A stretch of 64,000 nt of DNA, taken from assembly GCA_015680685.1 (NCBI GenBank), contig MNCI01015984.1, forward strand, positions 239,314-303,313, written 5' to 3'. This DNA is from Gnetum montanum. Lineage: Eukaryota > Streptophyta > Gnetopsida > Gnetales > Gnetaceae. Position numbers and translations under genes: made by a program. Below the pieces are notes generated by a model. The model saw only the letters and a program-made list of their open reading frames with translations, made no database searches and was not told where the DNA came from. Every line of letters starts with the position of its first letter. Within the stretch, counting starts at the first letter, position 1. Below, piece after piece: positions 34,601 to 46,788 of the stretch.

Positions 34601-36251
34601 AAATTGAATACAAGACATTGAACCAACCTTGTTCCATCGGCACTATAAGCCATAGTTGTGCACCATTGTCCGGGAGCATCATAATCAACTCTTGAACCCA
34701 TGTGATCATACAACCAAGCCTTGATTTTTCCATCAATTGCAGTTGAAAATATAAACTGAAGCAAAAGTAAAATAGTCAGTATTCAAAAAGACAATAGGTA
34801 TTATCGATGCACAAAGCTTTCCAACATACTTGTTTAAAACATCTTACAATAACATTCTAACCTGAATATTCTCTTTGTGATGAGGGCATATTGAATACAC
34901 AGGTGCTTCATGACCCTCAAAAATATACAACCTACGCCCACTGATTGCATCCCAGACCTGTATTAAAGACAATAAATTTATTCCCAAGGATTCTGAAGGT
35001 ACTACAGAATTAAAATACCAATAAAAATAAGTATCAAACCTTAATTGTCTTGTCATCCCCACATGTGATGATGCATTGTTTATTAGGAGTGGAAAAAGAA
35101 AGATCATTGACACCTCCCACATGTGCATCAATCTGGCAAAATAGAACACATAAGATGATCATGCATGTTATATCTAAAACGCAGAAAACAAGTACATTCT
35201 CTACAGAAGTATATTTGCAAGAGTTATGTCAGCTGGAACTCAACTTAACCCACAATGAGAAAAAGAAAGAAGCCCCAAACAAATGATGCACAAGGAACAA
35301 TCATCGCCTAAGATAAAATGACAATTCAAAATAAAAGAAAGGTAGGTGAAAATAAAGGACAAACCTCCAGATGCTGTTGTAGTACCCCATTTCCATTGTA
35401 ATTATAAATATGCACCAAGTGCTTTGAATAAGCAACACCTGTTGTTAAAAATGAATATAAATGACACATACATTAAGGTGTTATATCATTCTGAAATAAA
35501 CATCTTAAATAAAATCCTAAAGAAATGAATAGTATACCAAATAATGACCCATCCGGGCTCCAAACAACACGGTTGACAGAAACACCACCATCTTTGACAA
35601 AAACTGACTGCAAAACATTGAAAAAAAATTAAGGTAAGCAAGTGCTAATCAGGGATTTTTATAAGATATAAAGGATGTTTACACTTATATTTTTCTTTCC
35701 TTTTCTTTATTGAAAGGACACAGAGTAAGCAAAGCAGATCCCAGACCATTACCTGCAAAGAAACAGTACATGCTGTAAGATCCCAAACTTTGAAATTTTT
35801 GTAGGCTAGCCTTTCACGAGTCGCAACATCCCATATAGTTATATCGCCCACGTTCGTTCCCACTGTGAGTCACAAGAAACCCCAGAAATCAAGTATCGAA
35901 GAAAAGCCTGGTTAAGAAAAAATCTACAATATTTACTTTGAAAGAAACATCTTGAAGAGAGTTAAAGAGGAAAGGTTAAATGATTAGCAAAATGTACAAA
36001 TATCATATCTGCTATTTAAAAATAGAGATTTGATATTATCCCCAGAAACTGATATTTTGAGCGTGTCTCAAGGATGCAATACAAACTATTACTATCGTGA
36101 ATAATAACATACCTAACAGTACAGTTTGCTGAACAGGGTGAAAATCCATGCTCATTACCATTGAGCCCTGGTTCAATGTTTGAGCAACAGTTTTTGGTAG
36201 ATCATCAGATGAATAGAGAGCTTGTAAATGATTTGAACCATGGTAGGAAAC
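31647..36251 (-). CDS. TPR-like: TOPLESS/TPR-like co-repressor, WD40 part only (18 exons)
   Basis: Plant Groucho/Tup1-type transcriptional co-repressor, nuclear, normally recruited by EAR-motif proteins in hormone signalling. Exons: 36251-36113, 35862-35753, 35607-35538, 35438-35365, 35132-35040, 34957-34862, 34755-34628, 34545-34311, 34211-34065, 33972-33874, 33658-33512, 33387-33277, 33148-32969, 32875-32747, 32659-32564, 32447-32259, 32124-31958, 31842-31647. All junctions are GT/AG, and the exons sum to 2406 nt (801 residues plus stop) without a break. Landmarks are MSMDFHPVQQTVLL, GDDKTIKVWDA, FEGHEAPVYSICPHHKENIQ, ALSKNDSYVMSASGGK, AFHPQDNNIIAIG, VQFHQDQIHFLVVHETQLAI and C-terminal PPAENG. 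TPL-family proteins are about 1130 residues. The LisH, CTLH and linker (about 330 residues) should precede 36251 but are not in the window. The first visible exon follows a good acceptor (TATATCCAG), and a Penelope-like element begins within about 90 bases. Confidence 0.92.
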
Positions 36252-36335
36252 CTGGATATAAGATATAGGATGAAAACTAAAGATTTGTAAAAGTACAAAG
36301 AAATTCATAACTTTGATAAATACGCTAGACTTATA
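36252..36335. other. Intron remnant of the TOPLESS-related gene up to the Penelope-like element
   Basis: Short AT-rich sequence upstream (minus strand) of the first visible WD40 exon, ending where GC-richer PLE sequence begins. It holds the acceptor and polypyrimidine tract of an intron whose 5' part is not identifiable. Confidence 0.55.
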
Positions 36336-38195
36336 ATGATTCCCCAAACCAAAAAGCCTACCCTCGTTTGCTCTTCGCCCAAAAAACCGTCCGAGAAGTC
36401 GAAAACCGTCTTTCCAACTTCGCGGTCCATAATTTTTCTTCTCGCGTTCTTTCAGCACGAAACGAAGCTCCTGAGTCATGGTTTAAAATTTATCCCCCAC
36501 CCCCCTCCCATGGATAAAACGGCTATCCTTGATGAATATACCGCGTTTTCTCGCCTTCTGCGATTGCGTAACTTTTTTAAGGATAATCCTGCTGTTGATT
36601 TGCCATCTTCTGAATTTCTTTGTGCTATTCACATGGCTAAAATTAAAATTCGCCGCTCTAATTGGGATCCCCCTCCCGGCAGCTGGAATGGGGAACTTGA
36701 ACATAGCATTCGCTGTGGTCTTGAGTCCCTTCACTCCGCCCTCATCTCCCTCGATGTCCGCCAAAGACCCATGCTTTCGAGACGTCTTCTTGGAGCCCAA
36801 GATAACAGCATCGTCATTCGGCTTGCCGATTCAGAAGTCTACCTTCAAGTGGATGCCGTCCCATGGGATTCTCGCCATCATCGACCGCTTTCCTATGAAA
36901 TTGTCTCTTTTTAAGGATGTTTTGTTACAAAACAAGGTTCGCAAACCTTGTAATTTCTACATCATCCCTAAAATTCATAAACCGATCATGTTAGTCGCCT
37001 TATTTGTTCTTATAAAGGCTACATCCTTGAACTACATCCTTGAACCTGCTTCTCGCCTGCTTCATTTCTTGCTGTTCCCAATCCTTTGCCATCAACCTAA
37101 TCACCTTTTGAATTCATCTATCTTGATCCGTGACCTCCATGCTAGACCTCTACCTCTTAATGTAATTCTTTTTACATTTGACATAGAATCTCTGAATCCT
37201 AGCATTCCCACGGATCAAGGGCTTCAGGTTCTTCAGGACATGGTTGATGAATATTTTGCTGCAAATCCCATCCTCTGCAGTCGTTGTACAACAATGCCAT
37301 CATGCAACTCTCTGCTTTGGTGCTTCGAGAACACTACCTTGAATTTAATGGGGTAGTATACAAGCAAATCAGGGGCACTGCCATGGGTAGCAACTTTGCA
37401 GTTGTTTATACATGTCTTTTTCTGTGTCATTTGGAAAAACATGTTTTCGTTGCTCCTTGGTCCGATAACCTTTTATATTTTAAAAGGTTTATCGATGATG
37501 CTTTTGGCATTTGGAGCGGCTCCGAGGATTCCCTTCGTACCTTACTTGAAAGGTACAGTAATGTTTATCCTTCCATAAACATTACTCCCACCCTCTCTAA
37601 CTCCACGGTTAATATTCTGGATGTTACTTTTTTCAAAAGTCCTCATTTTGCTGACATTGGTATCTTGTCTACCAAGTGTTATCAAAAACCTATAAATACT
37701 TATCAGTACATCCCCTTCTCCTCTTGGCATCCATTCCATCAGAAGAAGGCTTTTATTATTGCGAAGTTGAAACGGTACCTGATTAGGGAATCCTGCCTCA
37801 GCGACCTTCAGCAGATTCGGCGACAACTGTTCTACAGACTTCGGGCTCGTGGCTATCCTTCTCGGCTACTATTCAAATGTTTTGGCTTGGTTCCTGCTGC
37901 TTCCCGATGTTCACTTCTAGAACGACTTCAGCAAAGTCATGGCGTCCGTAAGGTTCGGGCCCCTCTCGTCTTCAAATTGGATTTCAGTTCTTCCACTAAA
38001 TCCTTGAACGTGAGAGCACTCTTAAACCCTTTACTGAGTCGGCTTCGGCAAAAAGATCCAAAACTCAAGGACGTCATTCCAAATGTGATCTCTTGCTGGC
38101 GTAATCCGAAAAAGCTGCATTCTTTTCTTGTTCGGAATAAGTTCAGTGCTCAACCCCCACCCCCACTTCGGCCTGAACAAGTGGGGCCGGTTTAA
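36336..38195 (+). pseudogene. PLE reverse transcriptase, frameshifted
   Basis: The N-terminal block LLSHGLKFIPHPP then FSRLLRLRNFF (about 36465-36580) is a PLE signature. The frame breaks between about 36740 and 36900, and RT continues in another frame. FYIIPKIHKP (36953-36985) carries the PLE KIHK motif. ILFTFDIESLNPSIP (about 37163-37208) is the first Asp-containing palm motif. A second shift near 37284 leads to YKQIRGTAMGS (about 37360-37395) and YFKRFIDDAFGIW (about 37475-37515), the catalytic (F/Y)IDD. Thumb/C-terminal sequence continues to 38195. The last 303-codon frame is uninterrupted, so decay is recent or limited to a few events. Confidence 0.85.
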
Positions 38196-38299
38196 TTTTT
38201 CGAAGCTGGAATGTTTCCAAATTTTAAATTCAACCGGTCAAGTTGGGGATCTATAAATTGAGCACTTTGGCTCTTATGACATTGTACATTTCATCGCAG

Positions 38300-38345
38300 A
38301 AAACATACTGAAGAGGGGTGAGACTTCCCGAAAACGTGTTATGTT
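38300..38345 (+). ncRNA. Hammerhead-ribozyme-like motif in the PLE 3' region
   Basis: CTGAAGA at 38308-38314, followed by a short G-rich/C-rich stem (GGGG ... TCCC, 38315-38329), then GAAA at 38330-38333 and ACGT. This is the conserved core order of a hammerhead (CUGANGA, stem II, GAAA). PLEs are known to carry small hammerhead motifs. I cannot show that stems I and III form or where cleavage would occur. Confidence 0.4.
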
Positions 38346-38467
38346 TGAAACGTTGATTTGTTCATGTCATCTTAGAGCCTCTTTTTTGTTCCATTTTGTT
38401 TAGCTTTCTGTTTCTGCGCTCTCTCTACTTTCCTCCACCGTACTTCCGCCTGCCGCACAAGATCATA

Positions 38468-38650
38468 GCAAATTTTTTCAGCTACAACCTTAAAATGTTT
38501 TCAGCTACAACCTTAAAAAATTTTCCAGCTACAACCTTAAAATTTTTTCAGCTACAACCTTAAAAAAAAATTTCAGCTACAACCTTAAAATTTTTTCAAC
38601 TACAACCTTAAAATTTTTTTAGCTACAACCTTAAAAAAATTTTCAACTGC
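38468..38650 (+). repeat. Tandem array of about 26 bp units, CAGCTACAACCTTAAAATTT
   Basis: Seven to eight units differing mainly in the length of the A/T tract. It fills the space between the PLE and Helitron copy 2, and ends at CAACTGCAAGG where Helitron homology begins. Unit identity is high, so expansion is recent. Confidence 0.85.
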
Positions 38651-38684
38651 AAGGAAGCCAAATCTGAAAAGTCAAGGAGCCAAA

Positions 38685-39005
38685 GAGTCACTGCAGGGGA
38701 GTTGAATCTCTATTCGATTGACAACCCTCAACCCGTGGGCTCCCCATTCATCTCTTAGTATTTCCTGACACGCATGCACCATGTGCAAGGGAGCTAATGA
38801 GTCACTGCAGGGGAGTCAAATCTCTATTCACTTGATGTCACCCAACCCCTGGGCTCCCCATTCATCTCTTCGTATTCCCTCACACACATGTGCCACGTGT
38901 AAGGGAGCCAAAGAGTCACTGTAGGAGAGCTAAATCTCTATTCAATTGATGCCCCTAAACCCTGGGCTCCTCGTTCATCTCTTCATATTCACTCATGTGT
39001 AGGGC
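38685..39005 (+). repeat. Three 114 bp tandem repeats at Helitron copy 2 5' side
   Basis: Units at 38685, 38799 and 38913, colinear with those of copy 1. Confidence 0.9.
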
Positions 39006-39710
39006 CTCAACATGGGTAATAATGAATATTTATTATTATTATAAATGGTGATGGTTATAGTTACGATGCCAATTACGATCACGACGATAGTTAAGGTGAC
39101 GATGATTATGGTGTGATGTAGTATTTAAAGATATTGAATTTAGGCATTGTGTTACAAAATTAAGAGGTGGAATCCTGCTGCTATTAGTTCTAATAGAGAA
39201 GGCAAAGAACACTGTCTTCAAGATTAACAACAACAACCATTTGTTGCAACAAGTTATGCGATTCATGGAGGTCGTTGCAGTGGGTGTGCACATGGGCATG
39301 GTTGAGGTAGAGGACGACCATGAATCATAGAAGCTAAAAATCTAGAATTAATGACTACATAGGAGAGAAGATGATTTCTAAAACAAGAAGCAAAATGACG
39401 CAAATGAGAATGACAACTAATTCTACAAAATTCAAGAGGATGTAATTTATGCATTTTTTAATACTTCAAAACAAATATTTATCATAGAGAAATCTTCTCA
39501 TTTTATTTACATACTTATATTGCATATATATTTTTAGGCTACATCAACTTCAAATCCCCTCTCATCACTTGGAAATTCATCCAATGTAATGATCCACATT
39601 ATTGATACTAATAATGTAAATAATCAAGAAAAAATGTAGGTTCGTGTTTGCCCATACTCAAGTTGGTACATATTTTAATTCAATTTTTAGTTTAAATTTT
39701 CAAACATTTT

Positions 39711-42606
39711 TTGCAAGACATTGGAAATGTATCTATGCTTGTTAATCAAGAAACATTTGTTCCAGAAATCACACATGAAGAAGAACAACAATTGCAAGAA
39801 TATCAAAAACAACCACATTATAGTGAGAGTGAGCGTCGAATGAGGCAACAACAAGAAGAAAATTTATTTCATCAAATAAATGACAGATGTCACCAGTGCA
39901 CCAACAATAGAAATGTCTTCTTCAGAACCTATTCAGTCTTTCCCAAGATTGCAAAAGCCAGGTACAAAAATTGCTCAAGCAATACATAATTTTAATGCTG
40001 TAGTTAGAAGTTTTGCAAATTCACATTCCTACAATGTATGCAACGAAATGTTTCTTGGCATATTATTGGATTCAACCAAAAGTAGAGGACCCACATGCAA
40101 TAGGTGCATTAATGAAAAGAAACATAATATTCTTGATGGTTTTGGTTGTGAAATCAAATGATTTTTTATTGAAAATAACATGGATTCTGGTGTCCAACCA
40201 CCTTTCCTAGGCTATTTAACTAAGGTTGAAGAAATGTTAATTGCAAAAATCAATCCCATTTTACAAGTTACACATGCAATTGGTGGACAATTCAAGTATA
40301 AAGGTCACAAAATTAGCTTTACTCTAGATGTCACACAAATTACTAAAGGACTTCCTCTTAAAATTAAAGATATCCCTTTCTTGATATTGAGAAGAGTAGA
40401 TCAAATGGGCATCGAGTATAATTTCATTGTCAACCAAAGACGGGTTTATAAAGCCTTAATTTTTAAGAAGGCAAATGATCTATACTATCAAGATGTCAAG
40501 ATCAATATGCATGCATTAGATGATGTTGTTGATATCGGTGATGTTAACATCTTCCATAGCATTCCTTATATTCCATTGTTAGAAAAGGATGGAGAAATGA
40601 GATTGCAGTTTCAGATTCCTTTGCTTCAGACAAATGAAGAAAACATTATTGATTACACATTGTTAGTTGCACAACGTCCTAGAATTGTAAGAAAGGAAAT
40701 TGATTGAATAAGAGCATGGATGCATAATCCATCATTGCAGGATTCAGATGTTGCTCAATGGCCTTCCATGTCTGATTCTCCTATTAATGAGTTTAACATG
40801 ATGGGGTTGTTTATGATGGCATTTCCAAGTCTTTTTCTTGAGTGAAAATGTGATTTTCTAGAGCAAAGAGCTAAAGATGTCAAATTGCATGAATATGCAA
40901 AACATCTTATTCACTACAAAGATGGTAGATTTGGATGCCAGAAGCAATTCAGGTAAATATTAATTCTTCATTTTTTTATTATTATCATTATTCATAATAT
41001 TTTTTATAACATTTAAGTAGTGATGTGTGATTTATTTATAGGTATTATATCTATAATGTCATTAGAAGGAGATAGGTAATGGAATCTACCACTGTATTTT
41101 TCAAAAAAAAATATTGTTCATGCATCCATAACTATTGAAGAACTATGAGAATAATTGCATAATGCTCCATCACATGTCATTGTTGATAATTTAATGCAAT
41201 ATGGTACATCCCTTCGTGGTACATCATCTTATTAGAGAAAATGTAAAGCACAGCTAACTAACATGGTGAATTAGTTGGGAACACCTACTATTTTTTTTAC
41301 TCTAAGTGCAGTAGATCTCTATTGCCCTGAGTTGCATAATCTAATGGAAGGAGATCTACTTGAGAACTCATTAGAACTTAAACGTTAGAGGCAAAGTAAT
41401 ATCATAGAAAATCCGCATATATTTGCAAAGTTCATGCATCGTTGTCACATTGCCTTTCTTAAAATAGTTTTGATAAATGAGTTCCAAGTTATTAACTATT
41501 GGACATGATCTGAGTGGCAGCATCGTGGATCTCCACATGTGCATGGTTTCTTGTGGATACAAGGTACTCCAAAGGTAGATGAGCTCGACCATAATGATCC
41601 TCATGTCATGTGTAGGGCAAAGGAATTTTTTGATTCAATTACAAATGCATGGGATCCAAGATTTATAGTTAATGGACATCTAAATAATGTAAGTTTTCAT
41701 TTATCTTTTCTATTCTTTACACAAAGTTTTTTTGTTGATATTGCTTAAAATACAGAGATATTAATTTCTCCATTGTTACTTCTTTCAATCTATCTTCTCA
41801 CTTAGGCTTTATGTGTAAATATGTTGCATCATCCATGTGAGTTGACTGCTGAACAATTACAATGTATGGATTTGGAAACTAATTATGCTGATTTGCTTAA
41901 TGCTGTTCAAAGACATACTGTTTGCAAACTTGGTGTATGCTTATGAAAACGTAATGGCAAAGAAGTTTGCAGGTGCCACTTTCTAATCAAAATGTTGTAT
42001 CATTACTATTTCTTCACCATTGCATTCATTTTTATTAGCAAGTGAACTTTAATTTACCATGGGAAAAAATATATAGATATTCAACTTTCGTATTTTTCAA
42101 TTCTAGGTACAATGTTTCTTGATCGTTATCTTTAGAATCAACTCTTCAGAGAGATCTAGAAAATAATAACGAGATTACTTATGTTCCTTGAAGAAATGAT
42201 TCGAGGCTTAATGTTCATAACCGAATGATGCTTTAGACATGGAGGGAAAATATAGATTTTCAGTTAGTAATGTCATGATAAGTTGTCATAAAATATATTG
42301 CAAAATATGCAACTAAAACAGAGAAGAAATCACAATCTTTTTGTGACATGTTGTTGCAAATCTCGAAGTCAAGGAATCCTCATGAAGATACTTTATCAAT
42401 CTACAAAAGGCTCATGATGGATGCTACTGCAGATAGAGACATTGGTGTTATGGAGGTCTGTCACATGTTGTATGAGCTTCCTTTGGTAAACTGTAGTCAT
42501 GTTTTCTGTACACTCAATGTTTCTCGAGAGGTGTACAAAAAAGTTCAAATTAATTCAGATGAAACTGATGAAGCTGAAAACTACACAACTCTTATTAATA
42601 TGTAAT
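39711..42606 (+). pseudogene. Helitron copy 2 Rep (HUH nickase) region, broken
   Basis: Colinear with the copy 1 Rep region and its introns. It differs by scattered substitutions. The metal-binding block reads SPHVHGFLW near 41535 (intact Gly, unlike copy 1), preceded by SEWQHR. Several stops are shared with copy 1 (for example the TGA before SEW near 41507 and the TGA in GVCL near 41944), while others differ. The frame over 40180-40707 is open for 175 codons, longer than in copy 1. Confidence 0.8.
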
Positions 42607-42639
42607 AGAAACATTCACTTTCGATGGAGAGTGTCTCAT

Positions 42640-43820
42640 TGCTACAAGCTTTTAAAGAGTACAATTGCAATATGAACAATAAGTCCAACCCAAATTGGAA
42701 TTTGCGTCACCCAAAGCTAGATGCTATTGTTAGATATTATCCCAAGTTTCTCATCCCACCAAAGCAAGGAGAACAAAAATAGATTGAATACTATTAGGCT
42801 ATGTTGTTGTTACATTATCCATTTAGAGATGTAAAGAGAGATCTTGGTTCTAATGATGAGAAAATTGAAATGAAGTGGTTGTCTATTTAACATATGTATG
42901 TAGGATTAGAGATTAATATTGAAGAAGAATTCTAGTGAGCTTTGGAGGAAGAAAGACAATTTGTAGATGTAACTCCCCAGGTGTAAGATCATGAGGAATA
43001 TGATTTTGAAATCCTCAACCATCATCTCTTATTAATAGGACATTTTCAAAGAACAGAAGTGGAGATACTACATTATAGTATACAAGAGAGGATGTTGCAA
43101 AATTCACAACAAGTTTTATTGCCAGCAATAAATCATCTTGAGCCATGATTGTTATTGATCGTGACTATGATGCCTACAATTCTAATAAGCGGGGTGCAAA
43201 ATAAAAGAAATGCTACAATAAAATTGTAGGCCACATGATGTTTTCATAGTTAACAGATGAAGTTGTTTTTCCTTTAAGAATGACTATCTAGGGAACAGCT
43301 GGTATGGGAAAGTCATTTCTCATAGGTGCACTTTGTAATGCTTTCATGAAATACTACAATGAAAAACATAATTCTTTACTTGTAATGGTACCCACAGGAG
43401 CTACAACATTTAACATCAATGCAACAACAATTCATTCTAGTTTGAACATTGAAATAGGTGCCTACAAAGAACTCTCTTCCTCTGCAAAGTATACAACATC
43501 AACTGTCACAAGTAAGATATATAATAATTGATGAAATGAGTTTTGTGGGAGGAAGATTATTACAAAGCATTGATAGATGACTAAGAGAAATTTTTTTAGA
43601 ACATCACAATGAATTTTTTGGAGGAAGATCAGTTATATTAATAGGTGATTTGGGTTAGCTTCCTCCTGTGCTTGATGTTGTGCCTTATGCATCCAAGAAT
43701 CTAGATATTATAGGGGTTTGGCAATCATTTGATACATTTGTTGTTTTAGATGCAATTTTTTGTTAATCTAGAAATGGTCCTCAACAACAAAGATTCAAGA
43801 AAGTATTGATGCATATTAGA
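42640..43820 (+). pseudogene. Helitron copy 2 helicase, 5' part
   Basis: Homologous to the copy 1 helicase. Walker A (TAGMGKSFLI) lies near 43296-43325 and the displaced Walker B frame near 43525-43550. There is a short deletion relative to copy 1 near 43060-43080. It is cut at 43820 by element A. Confidence 0.8.
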
Positions 43821-44614
43821 TGATGAGTCGTTATTTGGACAACCACGATATCGCATACGCAATATCGCAGCCTGTCTCCTCATCTATAAATAAGAGGTAG
43901 AAAGATCAGTTAGGCATTAGGAGGAAGTTAGTTAGTTTTTAGTTTAAGTGTTTTCATTTCTTTCTCTCAACCCTTTTCCTCTCCGTGTATGCCTGCGGTG
44001 TGGTGATTGTAATTGTATGACATCCTTATTCAAGTGTGACATACTTGGACATGCACATGACCGGCAATAAAGATCGAGATTACTTCATCATTGCACATTC
44101 ACTTAGTTTAATTATTTATTTAATTTTTATTTAGTACTTTCCTAGTTAATCTCTCTTACCCTTAAACTCCCGTTAAATGCGGAATCAGTACGACTTGATT
44201 ACGAGCATTTAAGTGTGACTACTTGGTAACCCAGTAGCGTACCTAGGATCTACGCTTGGTAATCCCAGTGGTAGTCATGCACAAAGTCCAAGATGTGTAT
44301 GGATAATCAAGGAACGGATGCTCATCGCACTTAGGCTAGCTAGATTCCTTCTCACCCTTTCTCTCTTAGCTTAGTTAATATTATCTTCCATTGCCTTCAG
44401 GAGTAGCATTAGGTTAGAAACCCATCATACACCTCACTCTAAACTAAACCATACGTGACAAAGCTAATACTAATCCAGGTGGGAAGACAACAAACTGTGA
44501 CTTAAGGCCAACTATCTAGATGCCACAACTAGTCCGTTTCCGGAGTTCGACCGGATCGCGCATGTAACGCTTGTATTCGTATGGTTGAATGTAGGGATAC
44601 CTCATTACTCATCA
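43821..44614 (+). repeat. 5' LTR of element A
   Basis: 794 bp, TGATGAG...CTCATCA. GATATC palindromes (ACGATATCGC, GCAATATCGC) precede a TATAAATA box at 43885-43892. CCGGCAATAAAGATC near 44062 holds the AATAAA signal. It has one more palindrome unit than the 3' LTR. Confidence 0.9.
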
Positions 44615-44756
44615 TTGGCACCGTTGCCAGGGACGGTGCTAGTTAACTAGATTAGTTATATCATACAAGGTCATTGTATAGGAATTAATGATATGTCTTG
44701 TAGGAAGAATAAATAATTACAAAAAATCACATACAAATTTACACAATTTCACAACC

Positions 44757-45746
44757 ATGCCTCTCCTACAAGACTACGATAATGCCACACCTAGTGAGGA
44801 AATTCATTGGAGGACCAATGAATTATATGACAATGAAGATTGGAGTACGCAACCTAAAGTGGGGGTTTCTTATAAACATAAACGGAAGCAACATCATCCC
44901 AACACACGAAAGCATAACTTACCCAATGACGATGAACCCCTATTGGCCACTACAAGCTTAACACAAATATAGGAGGCTATTCGAATCTCCCATAGGCATC
45001 GTAAAGAGAGCCGCCTACCCAGGCTGGATTTAAACAACTTCCCTAATTTTTTAGGAGGCTATGACTTAGATTAGCATCAACATTTACAAGCCTTCTACAA
45101 TTCCTATACGTGGAACAACATTGATAATGGTTGGCAAAAACTTAAGCTCTTTCCTATGACACTCGTTGGCCAAGCAAAAGTATGGTATAGATCGTTAAAG
45201 CCAAATTCAATACGACATTGGTCAACAATGATAGAACTCTTTAACAAAAGATATCAAACCTATGCAAGAGTGTCAGCCTTGAGGAAACAAATCCAAGAGT
45301 GGAAACAAGCGCAACATGAACCCTTGCACATGACCTTAGAAAGATATTATGCACTATTAAACAACTATCCAGGCCATGAGTTCTCCAAGGAAAGGCTAAT
45401 GTACCATATCATTGATGGGCTTCGTGATGAAACAAGAGAGACCCTAGGGATGTATGTCCAAGGTCAACTATATGAACTATGAACCCATCAAGTCCAAGAG
45501 CTTGTTAAGTGGGTAGCAAAAGAAGAAGGAGAAATGGCTAGATGGGAGAGTGTTGAAAAACATTAATAGGATAAAAATATCAACTTAACAAAGGTCCATG
45601 ATCATAAAAAGGAGAAATCAACCTATCACAAGGAGAAAGAATCATCTTTGCCAATACAACAATCACTAGAAGAAGTTAAGACAAAGATCAATAAGATGTT
45701 AGAATGGACACATAAAAAGTATGGAGAATTTATTGATATTATTGGA
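44757..45746 (+). pseudogene. Element A gag, N-terminal part, broken
   Basis: The ATG at 44757 opens a frame with an acidic leader, then the Retrotrans_gag region. LDLNNFPNFLGGYDL is near 45025, MTLVGQAKVWYRSLKPNSI near 45156-45213, and YHIIDGLRDETRETLG near 45403-45450. Stops at about 44970, 45072, 45480 and 45564. The frame is cut at 45746 by element B and resumes at 52509. Confidence 0.8.
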
Positions 45747-46645
45747 TGATGAGTCATTAATTTGCTGATAGCCATGATAACACACCCATGATAACGCACC
45801 CACGATATCGCATCCCCGATTTCATAGTCGACGCGATATCACATACGCAATATCGCATCCTTCCTTACGATATCACAGCCTGCCTCCAGTTCTATAAATA
45901 ACAGGTGGCTCTCCATTGTTTATCCATCAAATTTTTAGTCCCTTAGATGAACTCTTGCAGTTTTCCCTTCTTAGAGTTAGAATTATTTTCCAGTGTATGC
46001 CTGCAATGTGGTGATTGTAATTGTATGGCATCCTTATTCGAGTGTGACGTACTTGGACACGCACATGACCAGCAATAAAGATTGAGATTACTTCATCATT
46101 GCAGCATTCACTTAGTTTAATTAGTTAATTATTTATTTAATTGTTATTTATTGCTTTCTTATTTCTTTTCTAGTTAATCTCTCTAACCTTTAAACTCACG
46201 TTAAACCATGGAATGAGTACGACTTTATTACGAGCATTTAAGTGTGACTACTTGGTAACCCAGTAGCATACCTAGGATCTGCGCTTGGTAATCCCAGTGG
46301 TAGTCGTGCACGAAGTTCAAGATGTGTACAGATAATCAAGGAATGGATGCTCATCGCACTTAGGCTAGTTTAGACTCTCTCTCACCCTTTCTCTCCTAGC
46401 TTAGTAATTATTACTTTCCATTGCCTTCAGGAGTAGCGTTAGATTAGAAACCACATCATACACCTCACTCTGGACTAAACCATACGTGACAAAGATAATA
46501 CTAGTCCAGGTGGGAAGACAGCAAACTGTGACCTAAGGCTAACTGTCTAGATGTTACAACTAGTCCGTCTGCGGAGTTCGACTAGATCGCATGTGTAACG
46601 CTCATATTCGTATGGTTGAGTGTAGGGATACCTCGCCACTCATCA
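45747..46645 (+). repeat. 5' LTR of element B
   Basis: 899 bp. U3 carries several CGATATCGC-type palindromes, more than the A LTRs, before a TATAAATA box at 45893-45900. The AATAAAG signal is near 46073. Confidence 0.9.
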
Positions 46646-46788
46646 TTGGCGCTGTTGCCAAGGACAGTGCTAGTTATCTAGATTAGTTATATCATACAAG
46701 GTCACTGTAAAGGAATTTACGATATATCTTTTAGAAAGAAATAATTATTAAAAAAGTCACATATAAATTCACACATAATTTCACAACC

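Larger units (their letters stand above)
36336..38400 (+). mobile_element. Penelope-like element (PLE), RT-only type
   Basis: Plus-strand retroelement next to the truncated side of the TOPLESS-related gene, opposite in orientation. It is distinctly GC-richer than its surroundings. It contains a PLE reverse transcriptase (see next entry) and about 200 bp of 3' sequence with a hammerhead-like motif. I see no GIY-YIG endonuclease motif downstream of RT, nor a recognisable one upstream. Exact ends are not defined. The left end is between 36252 and 36480 and the right end before the 26 bp repeat array at 38468. Confidence 0.8.

Noticed and set aside
36036-36479. Minus-strand ORF starting MTQELRFVLKERE as the N-terminus of the TOPLESS-like gene
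   Set aside because: Its first 75 codons are the reverse complement of the PLE 5' coding region and of an intron. A good splice acceptor at 36252-36253 shows the WD40 exon starts at 36251.
38196-38400. GIY-YIG endonuclease after the PLE RT
   Set aside because: All three frames were read. There is no GIY/YIG pair or downstream Arg/Glu/Asn pattern before the 26 bp array.
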